From: Eleusine coracana subsp. coracana
Taxonomy: Eukaryota > Streptophyta > Magnoliopsida > Poales > Poaceae
Reading direction: 5' to 3'
Assembly (NCBI GenBank): GCA_032690845.1
Contig: CM064433.1
Location: forward strand, 40,174,658 to 40,238,657
DNA: 64,000 nucleotides
Shown here: one piece after another, positions 34,601 through 44,489 of the stretch
Layout of the letters: every line of letters begins with the position of its first letter
Numbering within the stretch: the first letter of the stretch is position 1
Notes under the pieces: model-generated
Database searches by the model: none
The model's input: only the letters and a program-made list of their open reading frames with translations
Told to the model about the DNA's origin: nothing
Translations under genes and position numbers: made by a program

Positions 34601-37600
34601 TGACAATGATCACAAGCATGCAGACTTGGTGAGCTTGATAGAGTCTAAGAGTTGATAGAGATAAATCAAGGCTAAGTACAAGCTATGGAGCAAGTGTTGG
34701 GAACACTTGTCTATTTGTTAGGGCTTTGAGTCCATAGGAAAAACCGGACTATCAAGGGGGTCTAGATCATTTCTCTTAGGTCATATGTAGTCGGTGATGT
34801 GTAAGGTTGCTCGGTGAAATCACAGACACTAGGTAACAGTGGAGAAGCTAAGGACCTGTTCGAAGAAGCCGGAAACAAAGTCAAGCGAGGACAACAAGTT
34901 TCAGCTTCTGGACATAGTGACCGGACAGAAGGGTCAGTGGAGACCGGACTGTACGGTCACTAGAGGAACAGACAATCCAGAGAGAAGACTTAGCGAGGAA
35001 TCTGCCTGTGCAAGAGACCATAGAGACCGGACGGTCCGATCTACTGACCGGACGGTCCGATCTACTGACCGGACGGTCCGGTTAGTATGGGAGAAGCACA
35101 GGGCAGAGAGGAAGCAACTCTCTGGTGTCCGACGAGGTTGTCCGATGCGTCGGACTTGTCTGACGGACAGAGAGACTGAACGGTCCGGTCAGTACAGGAG
35201 ATCAGCCAGGACAGAAGTGCCAACGGTTCTGGGAGCCGTTACAGGAGTGATCGGACGGTCCGGTCAGTGCATCCAGAAAGGTGATCTCGTGGAGCAACGG
35301 CTAGTTGGAGGTTGGAAGTTTATATAACTTCGTTGCTGGGGTCTTAAAGACCACTCTTGACCAGTGGAATTGCTGGGAGCATTTGGTAAGAGCCAAGAGG
35401 AAGAAAGGAGAGCACTAGGAGGAGGTATTGCATATCTTGAGAGTGCTAGTGGAGAGTAACTAGAGCATCTTGCATATCTAAGGCTAGGGTGTTCTTCAGG
35501 GTGTGATCTAGACTGTTACTCTTGGTCTATGGTGAGACCTAGACCGGTTAGGTGTCGGTGATCGAGCCTATCGTGATTGGTTGTGAAGGCTGTCACGCGT
35601 TTGTGCACGATTTGAGCCCGCTGGTGAAAGGGGCATCGCTAGTGAGCGCCTGTGTCGGCTCGGGGTGTCTGACAAGTTCTCGAGGGAGACGAGCTTGTGC
35701 CTTGGTGGCAGCGGTGACGCACACCGTGTCTTGACTCCGGGAGTGATTGCGGACTCGTGGGCGAGAACTTCACTTGGTGGCAGGAGGGACCGGGACTCTG
35801 GCGGGAGTGGTCCAACGAGGAGTAGGGGAAGGCGCCATCCTTCCGAGATCTCGGGAAAAAATCATGAGTATTTTTTGACCCTCTCTTTACTATTCCGCAT
35901 TTGTGTGCTATAGTAAGTAGGTTGTCTTGTGGCTTGCATATGCTAGTGTGTTTAGCTTCCGTATTTCGTACTTATCATAAACACTAGCATGTGTAGTGTC
36001 TTGGCCTACTATAATTGCATAGGTTGCAACGATTGTCGAGTTCTAATGGTGTGAAATTAAAGTGTTCGATTTTGTGGTCGGCTTACCGATTCACCCCCCC
36101 CCCCCTGTCTCGGTACGTCTTCGGTCCTTACAGACCGCGTCGGGGAGCTGAGACACACCTTCTCTGGACGCTGGTGGTTTTCCAACAGAATTTTTGAATG
36201 AATGTTGGTGGTTTTTCATGGTATATTTGGTGTCTTTTTCCATATAATCTTGCAATGAATATTTGGAGGAGTGTAGAAAATAATTTTTCACAAAGTGGCA
36301 GCTAAAGATGCTCAAGCAATAGAACATCAACCCCTCTTAATAGTGCGGCAACTATACTAGCAATCCGGTCATTTTTCTCTCTAAGCTTCCTATGTCTGTC
36401 AAAATAAAAAACCTATTTTTATACCTTTGCCTTCAGTCGCCTTATTCACTTCCTTTGATATTTATAAGTTGACCATGAATAATTGTGCAATCTTGATATA
36501 TGATGAACCAAAAGAAATATGAGTCTTCATTAATTACCAAAACCATTAATTAAGGCCTAGATGCTTCAACTATCTTTATTTGATAACATGTACCTCACGT
36601 GTGTGTTGTTTCACATGGCAAATGAATTAATGTGACACATAACCCCGTCCCTGGCCCTATTTCTAACGTGTGTACACTTGACTCTATGCCCTGTCGTCTT
36701 CCTTCCCTTTCCGTATGATCTCTCAAGGCACTCGGCCGCCAAGAGCTCGCACTCATTGTTTTGCCCAAACTCCTCTTGCTAGATCCCATTGCGGTGTCAT
36801 TTTTCACTCATCATCAACCACCTGTAATTGTAGCCCAATTATGCCTCTCCTAGTGCCACTGTGTGAGAGAGCATAGGAATAGGACCATACAAAACGGTGT
36901 CGACACGGATGGGGTTATGCGGCCCCTTGATTCCTTGACTAGGTTATACAACACAAGTGTGAAGTTTGAGAGGGCAATCATAGCTTATTAATTTCGGTCC
37001 ATGTTCGCAAATCAGGATTGAAATACTAATTAAAAGTGTATAATGATCAATTTTAACAAACAATGAGGGTAAAATAAACCCAATGAAAGTTTAGGGGATT
37101 ATTCGAACTTTGGTCATACTTAGAGGGAGTAAAGTGGATTTTATCCCTTTTTTTTTAATATTTACATGAATGGTTCTATTCTACACATGAGTATTCTCTT
37201 TTTGTATAGTTACATGTCTTGACTCGTGCACATTTTACACAACATCCTTTGCTTTTGGCATATTTGGCAAAATGTCCTCGGACGCAGCAATAGCACGCCA
37301 TACTACCTAGTCACATTCATTTGGACATCAGATGACTCCTTGTTCATAAAGTGGTCGTGTGCTACTTTTTGGATAGTGGTTGGCATGCATTAGATGATCC
37401 GATGGATCTCATTAAATTATTCGCCAATGAATTTTTTTGGTTTTAAAAAGAAAATATATATGTAGTTATTTGGAATTATTTCATGAGGTACAATAAATAT
37501 AGATGGTTAATATTCAATCTGAAGCCAAATTACATTCTTACCAACCCACATAGAGCACAGCCGACTGTGCTACTTTGTGGCTGCTCCCATTTTGGTAGGT

Positions 37601-38729
37601 TAAGGTGCTCGTGAGACAAGACAAATCATGCTTAAAATTTCAGGATAGTTTCCCGCACATTTATATTTCTAGGAATTTTATCAAAACTATATGCCTAGAT
37701 TTTTGATAACATATATGCATAAATTTGTTTAGAACTTATATATTCATGGATTTTCATACTAACATGCAAATCAGAGCAATTACATGTTTATACTCCAAAA
37801 TACTACATACAACTGGACATATGGCTGCAACACCCAGTCTAAGGGACTTGTGTGTCTTTGTGTTTTCTTGCCTTTCGTTTTTTGTGGGCACAAACTTTCT
37901 GTCAAACCTCGATAGGCGGATAGGCTGATTCAAGTCATTGACAAATTTCATGCACGTGCCAGATGAATCTTGTGGTTTTGATTGGCATAAGCGCTACAAA
38001 ATAATTGAAGGGATCTGTCATGGTCTACATTACCTCCACGAGGAATGCCAACCACATGGGTCTGTTATTCACTTGGATCTTAAACCTGAAAACATATTGC
38101 TCGATGACAACATGGTGCCGAAAATTGCAGATTTTGGAATATCAAAATTCTTCAATGATCAGAAAATTGAAACCAGTGCCACATCTGTTATAGGATCATT
38201 GTAAGTTCATTGCCCCAATTGCTCTTATTAGGAATTAATATTTGTTGTTTCTACATATCCCTATTGCTGCAAAATTCATGCTCACACTACGATGCAGTGG
38301 TTACATGGCACCTGAATATATAAGCGGCAAGATAGTTTCAAAAAAGGCCGACATATTCAGTTTGGGTGTTATAATTACGCAGATTATAACAGGACACAGG
38401 GTCGATATAACATCTTGTGAGGACATTGTGCAACCTGTAAGAATTTGAATTTAAATATTTGAAAGAAGGTCTCCTTGAAAGGTATAATCATGTTACTATC
38501 ACAATAATTACTCACTGAATGTTTTTAGGTACTTGAGAATTGGAGCAAGAGGATGGAGGCAAAAACAGCAGTAAAAAATTGTGAACAAATAAGAATCTGC
38601 CTTAAAATAGGTATCCAATGTTTGGAGCTTAAAAAGGAAAACAGACCGTCAATAAAGGAAATACTTGAAAAACTTTATATGTTGGAGGACATAAGTAATG
38701 GATACGCTAGCGACGAGGAAACATATAAG
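28151..38729 (+). CDS. Cytoplasmic receptor-like serine/threonine kinase, non-RD, five kinase exons
   Basis: Exons are 28151-28309, 28426-28687, 37963-38200, 38298-38436 and 38529-38729; phases match at every junction and all introns are GT/AG. The protein starts MDNEPTRHGILESILQHPSA and has no signal peptide or membrane segment. Kinase signatures in order: GKGGFGIVYK loop, AVKHL lysine, a Glu in the C helix (KQFKRELDNLMKVQHKNIV), HLDLKPEN catalytic loop, ADFG, and GYMAPEYI. The loop has Leu in place of Arg before Asp, making it a non-RD kinase, a class often linked to immune signalling. About 332 residues encode the complete kinase domain. It resembles the cytoplasmic half of grass DUF26/LRK-type kinases. 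The 9.3-kb second coding intron (28688-37962) is full of transposons. Splicing of this intron is inferred, not shown. Confidence 0.8.
28688..29779. other. Proximal part of the kinase intron 2
   Basis: AT-rich intronic sequence, shared with the inverted copy as far as about 29215. No gene seen. Confidence 0.6.
29795..30715. mobile_element. Foldback-type element with long degenerate inverted arms
   Basis: The left arm (about 29804-29900, resuming at 30077) reads AATTATGAATTTACCCTTG and ATTTGCCCC. The right arm, reverse-complemented (30712 to about 30540), reads AACTATGAATTTACCCCT and GTTTGCCCCC in the same order. The middle contains no transposase. The architecture suggests a Mutator-type or foldback non-autonomous element. 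Exact ends and target duplication are unclear. Related wording occurs at 24.2 and 37.1 kb. Confidence 0.5.
29901..30076. mobile_element. hAT-type MITE, 176 bp, with perfect 8-bp target duplication
   Basis: Termini are CAGGGGCGAAGC on the left and, reversed, CAGGGGCGGAGC on the right. Both flanks carry ATTTGCCC (29893-29900 and 30077-30084), the 8-bp duplication expected of hAT transposition. It sits inside the left arm of the foldback element and so is younger than it. Subterminal CAGCACCCCC motifs recur at both ends. Confidence 0.85.
30720..30959. other. Short AT-rich spacer in the kinase intron
   Basis: No feature recognised between the foldback element and the copia remnant. Confidence 0.5.
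30960..33467 (+). mobile_element. Ty1/copia remnant in the kinase intron (integrase to RNase H)
   Basis: Readable pieces: integrase end (KQRHIVDVDFSFLTQASMPL; then RPYNTRKIFFQSMQCAFLGY and YKCLDISSCHIYMSHD, about 31227-31400); RT start (IKARLVAKAFKQHYGPDYED at about 32268); the RT catalytic LLYADDTIVV near 32595; and RNase H debris to 33447 (VKHIEIYFHFVWERV). Stops and frameshifts are dense, making it one of the oldest copia pieces here. It lacks LTRs, gag and protease, and its end is cut by the LTR starting at 33468. Its first half is copied in inverted arm B. Confidence 0.85.
33468..34468 (-). repeat. SIRE-like copia LTR, minus orientation
   Basis: On the minus strand the end reads CTATTCACCCCCCTCTAG then GTATCCTAGATCCTACA at 33468, the wording of SIRE-type LTR ends. 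The start is placed at TGTAAATCC (34468) because it pairs with that end. A TATA box (minus GCCTATATATACT) lies at about 34146-34157. No matching target duplication was found around it, so the left or right boundary may be truncated. Confidence 0.5.
34300..34440. repeat. Cluster of GGTC-A-GACC palindromes in the U3 of the minus LTR
   Basis: At least five variants of CGGTCAGACCG occur in about 140 bp (GGCGGTCAGACG, CACGGTCAGACCAC, GCGGTTAGACCGC, GGCGGTCAGACCGTC, GTGGTCAGGCCGTG). They lie upstream of the LTR TATA box. Confidence 0.75.
34440..36132 (+). repeat. SIRE-like copia LTR, plus orientation
   Basis: The right end has a poly-C tract after GATTCACC (about 36092) and ends GGTCCTTACA at 36132; TGTAAGCTTC at 34440 pairs with it as the start, though the exact start is uncertain because it abuts the minus LTR. 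A TATA box (TTTATATAAC, about 35319-35328) and a palindrome cluster upstream mark U3. No PBS follows, so it is a solo or truncated LTR of a family different from the one at 57.2 kb. Confidence 0.5.
34918..35270. repeat. Cluster of ACCGGAC-G-GTCCGGT palindromes in the U3 of the plus LTR
   Basis: Three copies in tandem with a 21-bp period (35023-35093, unit CTGACCGGACGGTCCGATCTA), plus single full or half copies near 34918, 34941, 35178 and 35249. The full motif is a 15-mer palindrome with one central base. The cluster ends about 50 bp upstream of the TATA box. Confidence 0.85.
36133..37962. other. Distal part of the kinase intron 2
   Basis: AT-rich sequence without a recognisable gene. Around 37055-37160 a stretch (GAGGGTAAAATAAACCC and AGTAAAGTGGATTTTATCCC) resembles the foldback repeat family. 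The intron ends GTGCCAG before exon 3. Confidence 0.5.
37963..38729 (+). CDS. Kinase exons 3 to 5 (C-lobe)
   Basis: Exon 3 (37963-38200) encodes DESCGFDWHKRYKIIEGI, the HLDLKPEN loop and ADFG. Exon 4 (38298-38436) begins by completing a Phe codon and encodes GYMAPEYISGKIVSKKADIF. Exon 5 (38529-38729) encodes the last helices (IRICLKIGIQCLELKKENRP). If exon 5 is not spliced it runs four codons further to a TAA at 38739-38741; if the AAG/GTAGAT donor is used, the frame passes into exon 6. Confidence 0.85.
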
Positions 38730-38771
38730 GTAGATCAGTAAATCACTCATGAAGAGACCATTAATTCACTT

Positions 38772-38850
38772 AGTGAGACCTGTTTGGATTCATAGGACTA
38801 ATTGCTAGCAGGTGACTAATTCTAGTCCTTAGTACACATCCAAACATGAG
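38772..38850. repeat. MITE-like fragment in the intron after kinase exon 5
   Basis: CCTGTTTGGATTC and, inverted, ATCCAAACA are about 65 bp apart, typical wording of Tourist/hAT-type MITEs in grasses. No clean target duplication was seen. Confidence 0.4.
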
Positions 38851-38984
38851 GACTAATTATTAGCCAACTCGTAGACTAATTGTTTTCTTGTTGTTAGCTA
38901 GAGGAATCCAACTTGGTGGTGAATACAGTGTTGCATTATCCACTAATGTAGGCTTACTGTTGTACATATGTTTGAAATGATCAG

Positions 38985-39256
38985 CTGATGGAGTGCAACA
39001 ATATGCGCGACAAGGAATCACACTGTAGTAAGAAAGAGGCAACAATCCAGGAGATTGTCGAGGAAAGAATATTAATGGGAGATGCTGATGATGATTGGAA
39101 TGGTTTTTCAGATGAGGTGGAATAGCGGATGCCAAACTATACATTTGTATAACATGTTGTTTTTAAAAAATATAATGACATTTGCGTTGCTACTTATTGC
39201 AGGAAATGCTGCGAATCACTAATGAAAAGCTATTAGGAGGAGCAAGAGAAAACGAG
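38985..39256 (+). CDS. Two small candidate exons linking the kinase to the ARM exon
   Basis: Exon 6 (38985-39116) follows GATCAG, encodes 44 residues (LMECNNMRDKESHCSKKEAT, then EIVEERILMGDADDDWNGFS) and ends GATGAG/GTGGAA. Exon 7 (39203-39256) follows TTGCAG, encodes 18 residues (EMLRITNEKLLGGARENE) and ends AACGAG/GTAATG. Both are phase 0 at each end, as is the exon 5 donor before them and the ARM exon acceptor after them. The acidic, helical sequence is not a known domain. If exon 6 is not spliced at 39116 it stops at a TAG two codons later. Confidence 0.5.
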
Positions 39257-40248
39257 GTAATGATGCTATTCACAATATAATACAATGTGAGCAATCACTA
39301 AGCATATAATCAGAGGTTGCATATAAAAATAAGTTAAGTCGTTCCAACTTAGAGAAAGACTAGGTGAGGATGCATGTGTTGCTAAGGATTTTAAAAGACA
39401 GAAACACATATATGTTATCATATTTCCCAGGCTTCAGTCGACTGAAAGCTTTCAGTTGAGAATGCATTTTTCATTTTTCTTTTATAGGATTATCTGTATA
39501 AGACCCTTGCTAATTTTCAATCGTCTGAAATTAGTGATTTGTTTCAGTCAATGCCTTGACATGTCAGATCTGGATCAGTCGACCAGAAAGGCCTTACAAA
39601 ATAACAACTTTTTTCTATAGTGAACACAATTACAAATTTTGATGTGCATATTAAATACATTACATAATCCTAGAGAGAAAATTGAAAACAAATGATTGAA
39701 CCCGCTAAAGGATCTGCTACTTCACCAGTGATATTGTTTTCTTCTTTTAGATCGTCTAACATTGGAGTATTCATTTGCATAAAATTTGTTGCGTCTCTGT
39801 GTACTGCAAATTTTGGGTTTAATATCATTTATTTGAGACTCATCTATGCTATAGTGATTTTGCTGTCCTTGAAGTGAGATGAATACTTAAGTTCACAAAA
39901 CGGTGGGTTAATTTTGTGAAATCATATGAGTGACAAGGTTTGACGGTACCAGATTTCGTTGTTGTGAAATCATGGCTGGCAAGGTTTGGTTATACGAGAT
40001 TGCAATGTTGGAACATATGTGGTATTCGTTGTTTTATCTTGCAGTATGTTTAATTTAAGTTCATATTAGATTTGTTTATCAAGAATTCAAGATATGTATA
40101 AACCTTTGGATAATTATATTTACATTACTGATTGTCGCTATAGTGTTAGCACGGGCATTATACTAGTGCAGATATAAACCAACTATTTCAAATCTTTTTG
40201 GCCGATGCGGACAAAACCTCATGGTGCTTTAATTTGGCTGTGTAGCAG
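39257..40248. other. AT-rich sequence between candidate exon 7 and the ARM exon
   Basis: Nothing coding is seen. It ends GTGTAGCAG, a good acceptor, directly before the open ARM frame. Confidence 0.5.
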
Positions 40249-41433
40249 GTGGTCAGAGAGACGATCCGGGAGGAGACAGCGGAGGAGATGGTTGCGAGAG
40301 TCGGTGGAATGGTGCCGGCGGCGCTGGATGCAGTGAGGGCGGCGACAGGGTCATTTCCAGAGCTGTGGAAGGCGATCGCCGCTAACCTGGAGAAGCTCCG
40401 GGCGTGCCTACTTAACCCGTGCATCCACCCAACTTGCCAGCTCGAAACAAACAGCAAGGCGGCCTGCTGCGAGGTGCTGCAGTCGGTGGCAGACATGCTC
40501 GCCAGTGCGACCGACGTCGCAGGGCAGTGCCGGGTGACGCCGACAACTGGAAAGAAGCAGATGCGGGGTGCCATCGACGCGGTCGCGGTGAAAGTGGACG
40601 TGAGCCTCCGCGACTGCGAGCTGCTTGTCAAGATCGGCGAGCTGTACGATGACGCCTCATCGCCTCCCCTGGACGACACTAGTAGCTGTGTGGACGTCCG
40701 GGAGGTGCACCGACTGTTGGCGTGGCTGCAGATTAGTCACAGGGAGGCGAAGATCCTTGCGTTGGACGGGCTTCTCGAGGCGCTGAACAAGGACGCGAAG
40801 CGCGTGTTCCCCATTCTCAGTTTCGACGACGTCTCCACCATGGTGCAGCTGCTCACCGCGTCGTGGCCCGAGGTCGTCCGGGACAAGGCCGCCACGGTGG
40901 CATGCCACGTCGCAGGGAGCAACAGGTGGTGGCTGCTCCAGTTGGGGGTCGCCCTCCCGTGGCTCATCTGGCTGGCCAAGTCGGGCAGCCTCGTGGGCCG
41001 CCAGAAGGCCGCGGTCGCGCTGCCACCATCTGTCCTCCAGCACCGCACGGGCCATCGTGGAGCACCGCGGCGTCGGCCCGCTCATCGAGATATGCCGCCA
41101 GACGAGGGGTGATTCCGTGTCCCAGTCCGCCGCGGCCGGCACGCTCAAGAACATCTGTGCAAAGCGGGATTTGTGGGAGTTCCTGCCTGCGATGAAATCG
41201 TCACCGTCATGGCGGGCCTGCTGAGCCAGAGCCCGGATGACAACACCGCCAAGGAGTACGCCATCCAGTGCCTCCTCTCGCTCGCGTCCACCAAACACTA
41301 CAGGAAGCTCATGATCGCACACGGCGCCAACGGGCACCTCAGGAGGCTCTTCGACTTGAACGTCGCAGGCGCCGCGGAGCTGCTCCACAGGCTGGAAGGC
41401 GGATGGCTGCGAAGCCTCTTCAGTAGCAGCTAG
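40249..41433 (+). CDS. ARM-repeat protein exon (plant ARO/Vac8-like family), with a compensated frameshift
   Basis: A GC-rich exon of about 395 codons. The N-terminal part (MVPAALDAVRAATGSFPELW, then LRDCELLVKIGELYDDASSP) is the helical cap seen before the armadillo repeats in plant ARM-only proteins. ARM repeats follow (HREAKILALDGLLEALNKDA, VVRDKAATVACHVAGSN, LIWLAKSGSLVGRQKAAVAL). At about 41020 the frame changes, continues as SSSTARAIVEHRGVGPLIEI and SQSAAAGTLKNICAKRDLWE, then returns near 41180 to read MAGLLSQSPDDNTAKEYAIQ and ends at TAG 41431-41433. There is no ATG at the exon start: it opens with GTG GTC AGA after an AG acceptor, so it needs an upstream exon. ARM proteins act as protein-protein scaffolds. 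Confidence 0.75.
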
Positions 41434-41726
41434 CAGTAAAGCTTCACTGCTTCTGTGTCCTGGTTCTACTAGCTAGTACACTGCAATTATTTCTTCTTCC
41501 CGGCCTTATGTTCTGTATGCAAAAGAAAATCCAGCTACAGGCAGGCTCTATGAAATGTCGTTTCGCTGTACCGCAGCTGTTATCTGAATATATTGGGTTG
41601 TAATTTAAAGCATTTTTGTAGTTTTGAGGCAACGCCATGGTTTTTCAAAAAATACTATTGTATTGAAAACTTTGAGACGTTTGGGTGCCACAAACATTGT
41701 ACGAGTCATTGCATTTTCTTTCTCTG
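41434..41726 (+). other. 3' UTR of the ARM exon
   Basis: T-rich sequence without ORFs, ended by the copia LTR at 41727. No single poly(A) signal was chosen. Confidence 0.45.
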
Positions 41727-41870
41727 TGTTGGAATATGTAGATCTGTTGTACATGTACTTTACATGTAACCCAAACATTGTAGGGTTGTACATTGTAACC
41801 TCCACTGTATAAGTGCCCGGTATCAATAGAGTTCCAGTGGTGGATTCTCTCTAATACTCTATCTCTTTCA
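41727..41870 (+). repeat. 5' LTR of the short-LTR copia
   Basis: It begins TGTTGGAATATG and ends ATCTCTTTCA, immediately before the PBS. A TATA-like TGTATAAGTG lies at about 41803-41812. A length near 150 bp is typical of some copia lineages. Confidence 0.8.
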
Positions 41871-42480
41871 TGGTATACAAAGACTATGATTCTCTCCACC
41901 GCTTCTGCTCCTAAACCCAAGCCGCAGCCTCCTTGCGCCGTGCTCTCCCTCCACCGCCATGGCTAACGACAATCCCATAGTCAACTATGGTGAACTCGCC
42001 GGCGCCGCTCTTGTTGCTGCCCTTTCACAGCCGCTACCACCACCCAACCCCGCCTCAGCCTTCACCACCATTAACGTTCGCTCCCACATCCCCATTGTTC
42101 TTGAATACTCTCCACCCAACAATACTGCCTGGCGTGAACTCTTTCTTATCATGCTTGGTAAATTTGGCGCTAACAATCATGTTGACAGAACACAGGCTCC
42201 CGATCCGGTGAACGCTGCATGGTAGACCATTGACTATTCAGTCCAATCTCTTCTCTACTCGCCCGCCTCTCCTCAGATCATGCGCAAGGTGATGACCCAA
42301 GGTACCCCTTCACGCCCCATCTGGACAAAGATCGAGAACTTGTTCCATGACAACAAGGCCTCTCGGGCGCTGGCCTTGGCAGTTGTGTTCCGGAATCTGG
42401 TGCAAGGGGAAATGTCCATCTTGGACTACACCGAACGCCTCAAGAGCCTCGCTTGTTGTGAATCTATGTGGTGGATTATT
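41727..42480 (+). mobile_element. Short-LTR Ty1/copia fragment: 5' LTR, PBS and partial gag
   Basis: It holds a 144-bp LTR (41727-41870), a Met-tRNA-like PBS (TGGTATACAAAG at 41871), then gag to about 42450, where similarity stops. Nothing of pol or a 3' LTR is seen, so the element is truncated. Confidence 0.8.
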
Positions 42481-42492
42481 GACCAATCGTGA
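41959..42492 (+). pseudogene. Copia gag fragment
   Basis: It opens MANDNPIVNYGELAGAALVA and includes TAWRELFLIMLGKFGANNHV. After an in-frame TAG (42223-42225) the same frame continues TIDYSVQSLLYSPASPQIMR, RPIWTKIENLFHDNKASRAL and MSILDYTERLKSLA, the copia gag (UBN2-type) signature. Similarity is lost after LKSLA. Confidence 0.85.
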
Positions 42493-44290
42493 CCGATGTC
42501 ATCATCTCCGTGTAGTGAAGACAACGTCGCCGCGTAAGTATTCTGGTCAAGAGTGATCTACGTTTCATTCTGCCCTCTTGGGCTGATCTGCTCGTGTTCC
42601 AGATAAAGGGCAAGTTGGCCCCCCTTGTTAGCTGTATTCGATTGATTAGTATGTCTTGTATACTCCTGGAGTAGCAATGCTTGACCCAAATGTCTTATAT
42701 GTTTCTACATTTACTGGAGCAATTCTTTGAAACCATGGTTTAAGCCTCCTGATCTGGTGATTGGATAGCTCATTTAGGGCTTGATGTTGTAGAATCTGAA
42801 ATAATTATACATGAAAAGGTGCTAAAGTAGAAATCAAGTAGTTGCTTCCTAGCATGTACTACGAGCAAGTTCAGGGAGCATATGGCATGGTAATGTTCAT
42901 AGTGAACTGTATTTGAATTTCATATAGGTTCAAGAAATCTCACATGTTAGCTGCCTCTTGCATATCATCCAGTGACTAGACATGACCATATGAGAAAATC
43001 AGTTATGCTTTCATATGTATATTCTCACTTTGTGACTCATGTTTATGTCCTCCTGACCTTGAATCACTTTCTCTGTTGCCTTACCTGATGTGTTTCTTAA
43101 CTATGGATCACGTTTTTTGCTGGGTTTATATGCTTTCTGCATATTGACTATTGAGAGGGATGGTTCCTTATTTGTTTAATTGAATTTGTTTTATGATCCC
43201 ATTCCCTTCTATTGTTCACAGGAAACACAAGCTTTGAAGGATATCGGCACAGTTATTTGTTACCTGGTCATGCCTACATGATCATGACTTTGTCTGAGTA
43301 TGACTTTGCAAGGTAAGACCTGCTATGTGCCTTGCAATGTTACTTTGTTCAGTGGCTTGTGCTGCGGATTAGAGCAGAGTTGCCGTTAATCTTTGTAGCT
43401 GAGCGGATGTTGCTGGTCTAATGTGGTGACCACTAGTAGGCTGAACTTCTCTCTAATGTGGAAATAGTTTTGATCTGTGGAATGGGGTGCATCCTAACGT
43501 ATTTGTGATGTCTCCTAAAATTATTATTATTATTCTCTCTAGTACTTGCTAGCTCTGTATTGTTCTGTTGTGTATTATCATATCTATGTAGGGTGTATGA
43601 CATTGAAGTTGAATAGAGGGTGACATAATGACAATGATGGACTGCATTAGCATGAAGTGACTTCTGGTGTGCATCAGTATCAGGTATCTCAAAACAGCAT
43701 TTTAAGCCCACTCATGGATCCATGCCCATTTCTGCTTATTTCCTTAACCTATGTGAGCATGACTTACCTATGTGAGTTTGTTTCGAGCTACTGAACTCAA
43801 TTCGAAGTCTTGTGAGCTACTTATGAATTATTATACTCATGAACAGATTTAGCCTAGTATTGCTCTCTTATAACTATTGTAGTAAATGTTTGACGTACAA
43901 TTTTTTTTCCTGCATCATCATATAAATATGGCAAGGTTTGCCCTTCCATTTGGATATGAAAGTTTTGGAATTTTGATTTGTCAGGGATGTTCAAGTTCAA
44001 AAACTAAGTAATATGCATCTTTGTTTTACTGAATGAAACTTAGGAGCACCCTTTTATTTTTCGAGGTTTAGCTGAAAAGGTGGAGAAGAATGGCAGCCAC
44101 TCTGCTCATCACTAGTGAAACTTAGGAGCTACTCGAGCTGTTTATTAGTGATTGGTCTGTAAAGGTCATTAGTGCAATTGTGTAACCAGTTATATGTGCA
44201 TATAAAAAATATATGTGCTTCATGTATATGGATAAATCATGTGTATTTGCATTGTGTATAAAGGACAGACATGTGTTTAATTTTTTTATT
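42493..44290. other. AT-rich sequence, nothing recognised
   Basis: About 1.8 kb without coding signal. It may be the interior of the CACTA element whose end lies at 44481, but no partner terminus was found. GAAACTTAGGAGC occurs twice (44036 and 44117). Confidence 0.45.
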
Positions 44291-44298
44291 TTTTTATC

Positions 44299-44481
44299 AT
44301 TAGTGACGCGTTTTACCAATAAGCGTCACTATTGTTGATAGGATTAGTGACGCTTCACTTTGTAACGCGTCACTATTATGGACATGAATTAGTGACGCGT
44401 AAAAAACGCGTAGTGACGCGTCAATTACGTGTCACTAATGATGTTCTGGACGCGTCACTAAAAAGCATTTCTTACATAGTG
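44299..44481. mobile_element. Terminus of a CACTA (En/Spm-type) DNA transposon
   Basis: Read inward from 44481 on the minus strand the end is CACTATGTAAGAAATGC, followed by at least six direct and inverted copies of TAGTGACGCGT or close variants in about 180 bp. CACTA ends and dense subterminal repeats that bind the transposase define this class. The opposite end was not found, so the element is truncated or reaches into unrecognised sequence. Confidence 0.65.
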
Positions 44482-44489
44482 TTTCAGAA

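Noticed and set aside
34839..35327. 162-codon plus ORF with repeated RTVRSTD-type sequence
   Set aside because: It is an accidental reading of the tandem palindrome cluster in the LTR U3.
36595..36807. Short minus ORF in the kinase intron
   Set aside because: About 70 codons, no similarity pattern and no conserved context; chance.
40657..41388. 243-codon minus-strand ORF
   Set aside because: It is the antisense shadow of the GC-rich ARM exon; its translation lacks domain patterns while the plus frame has clear ARM repeats.
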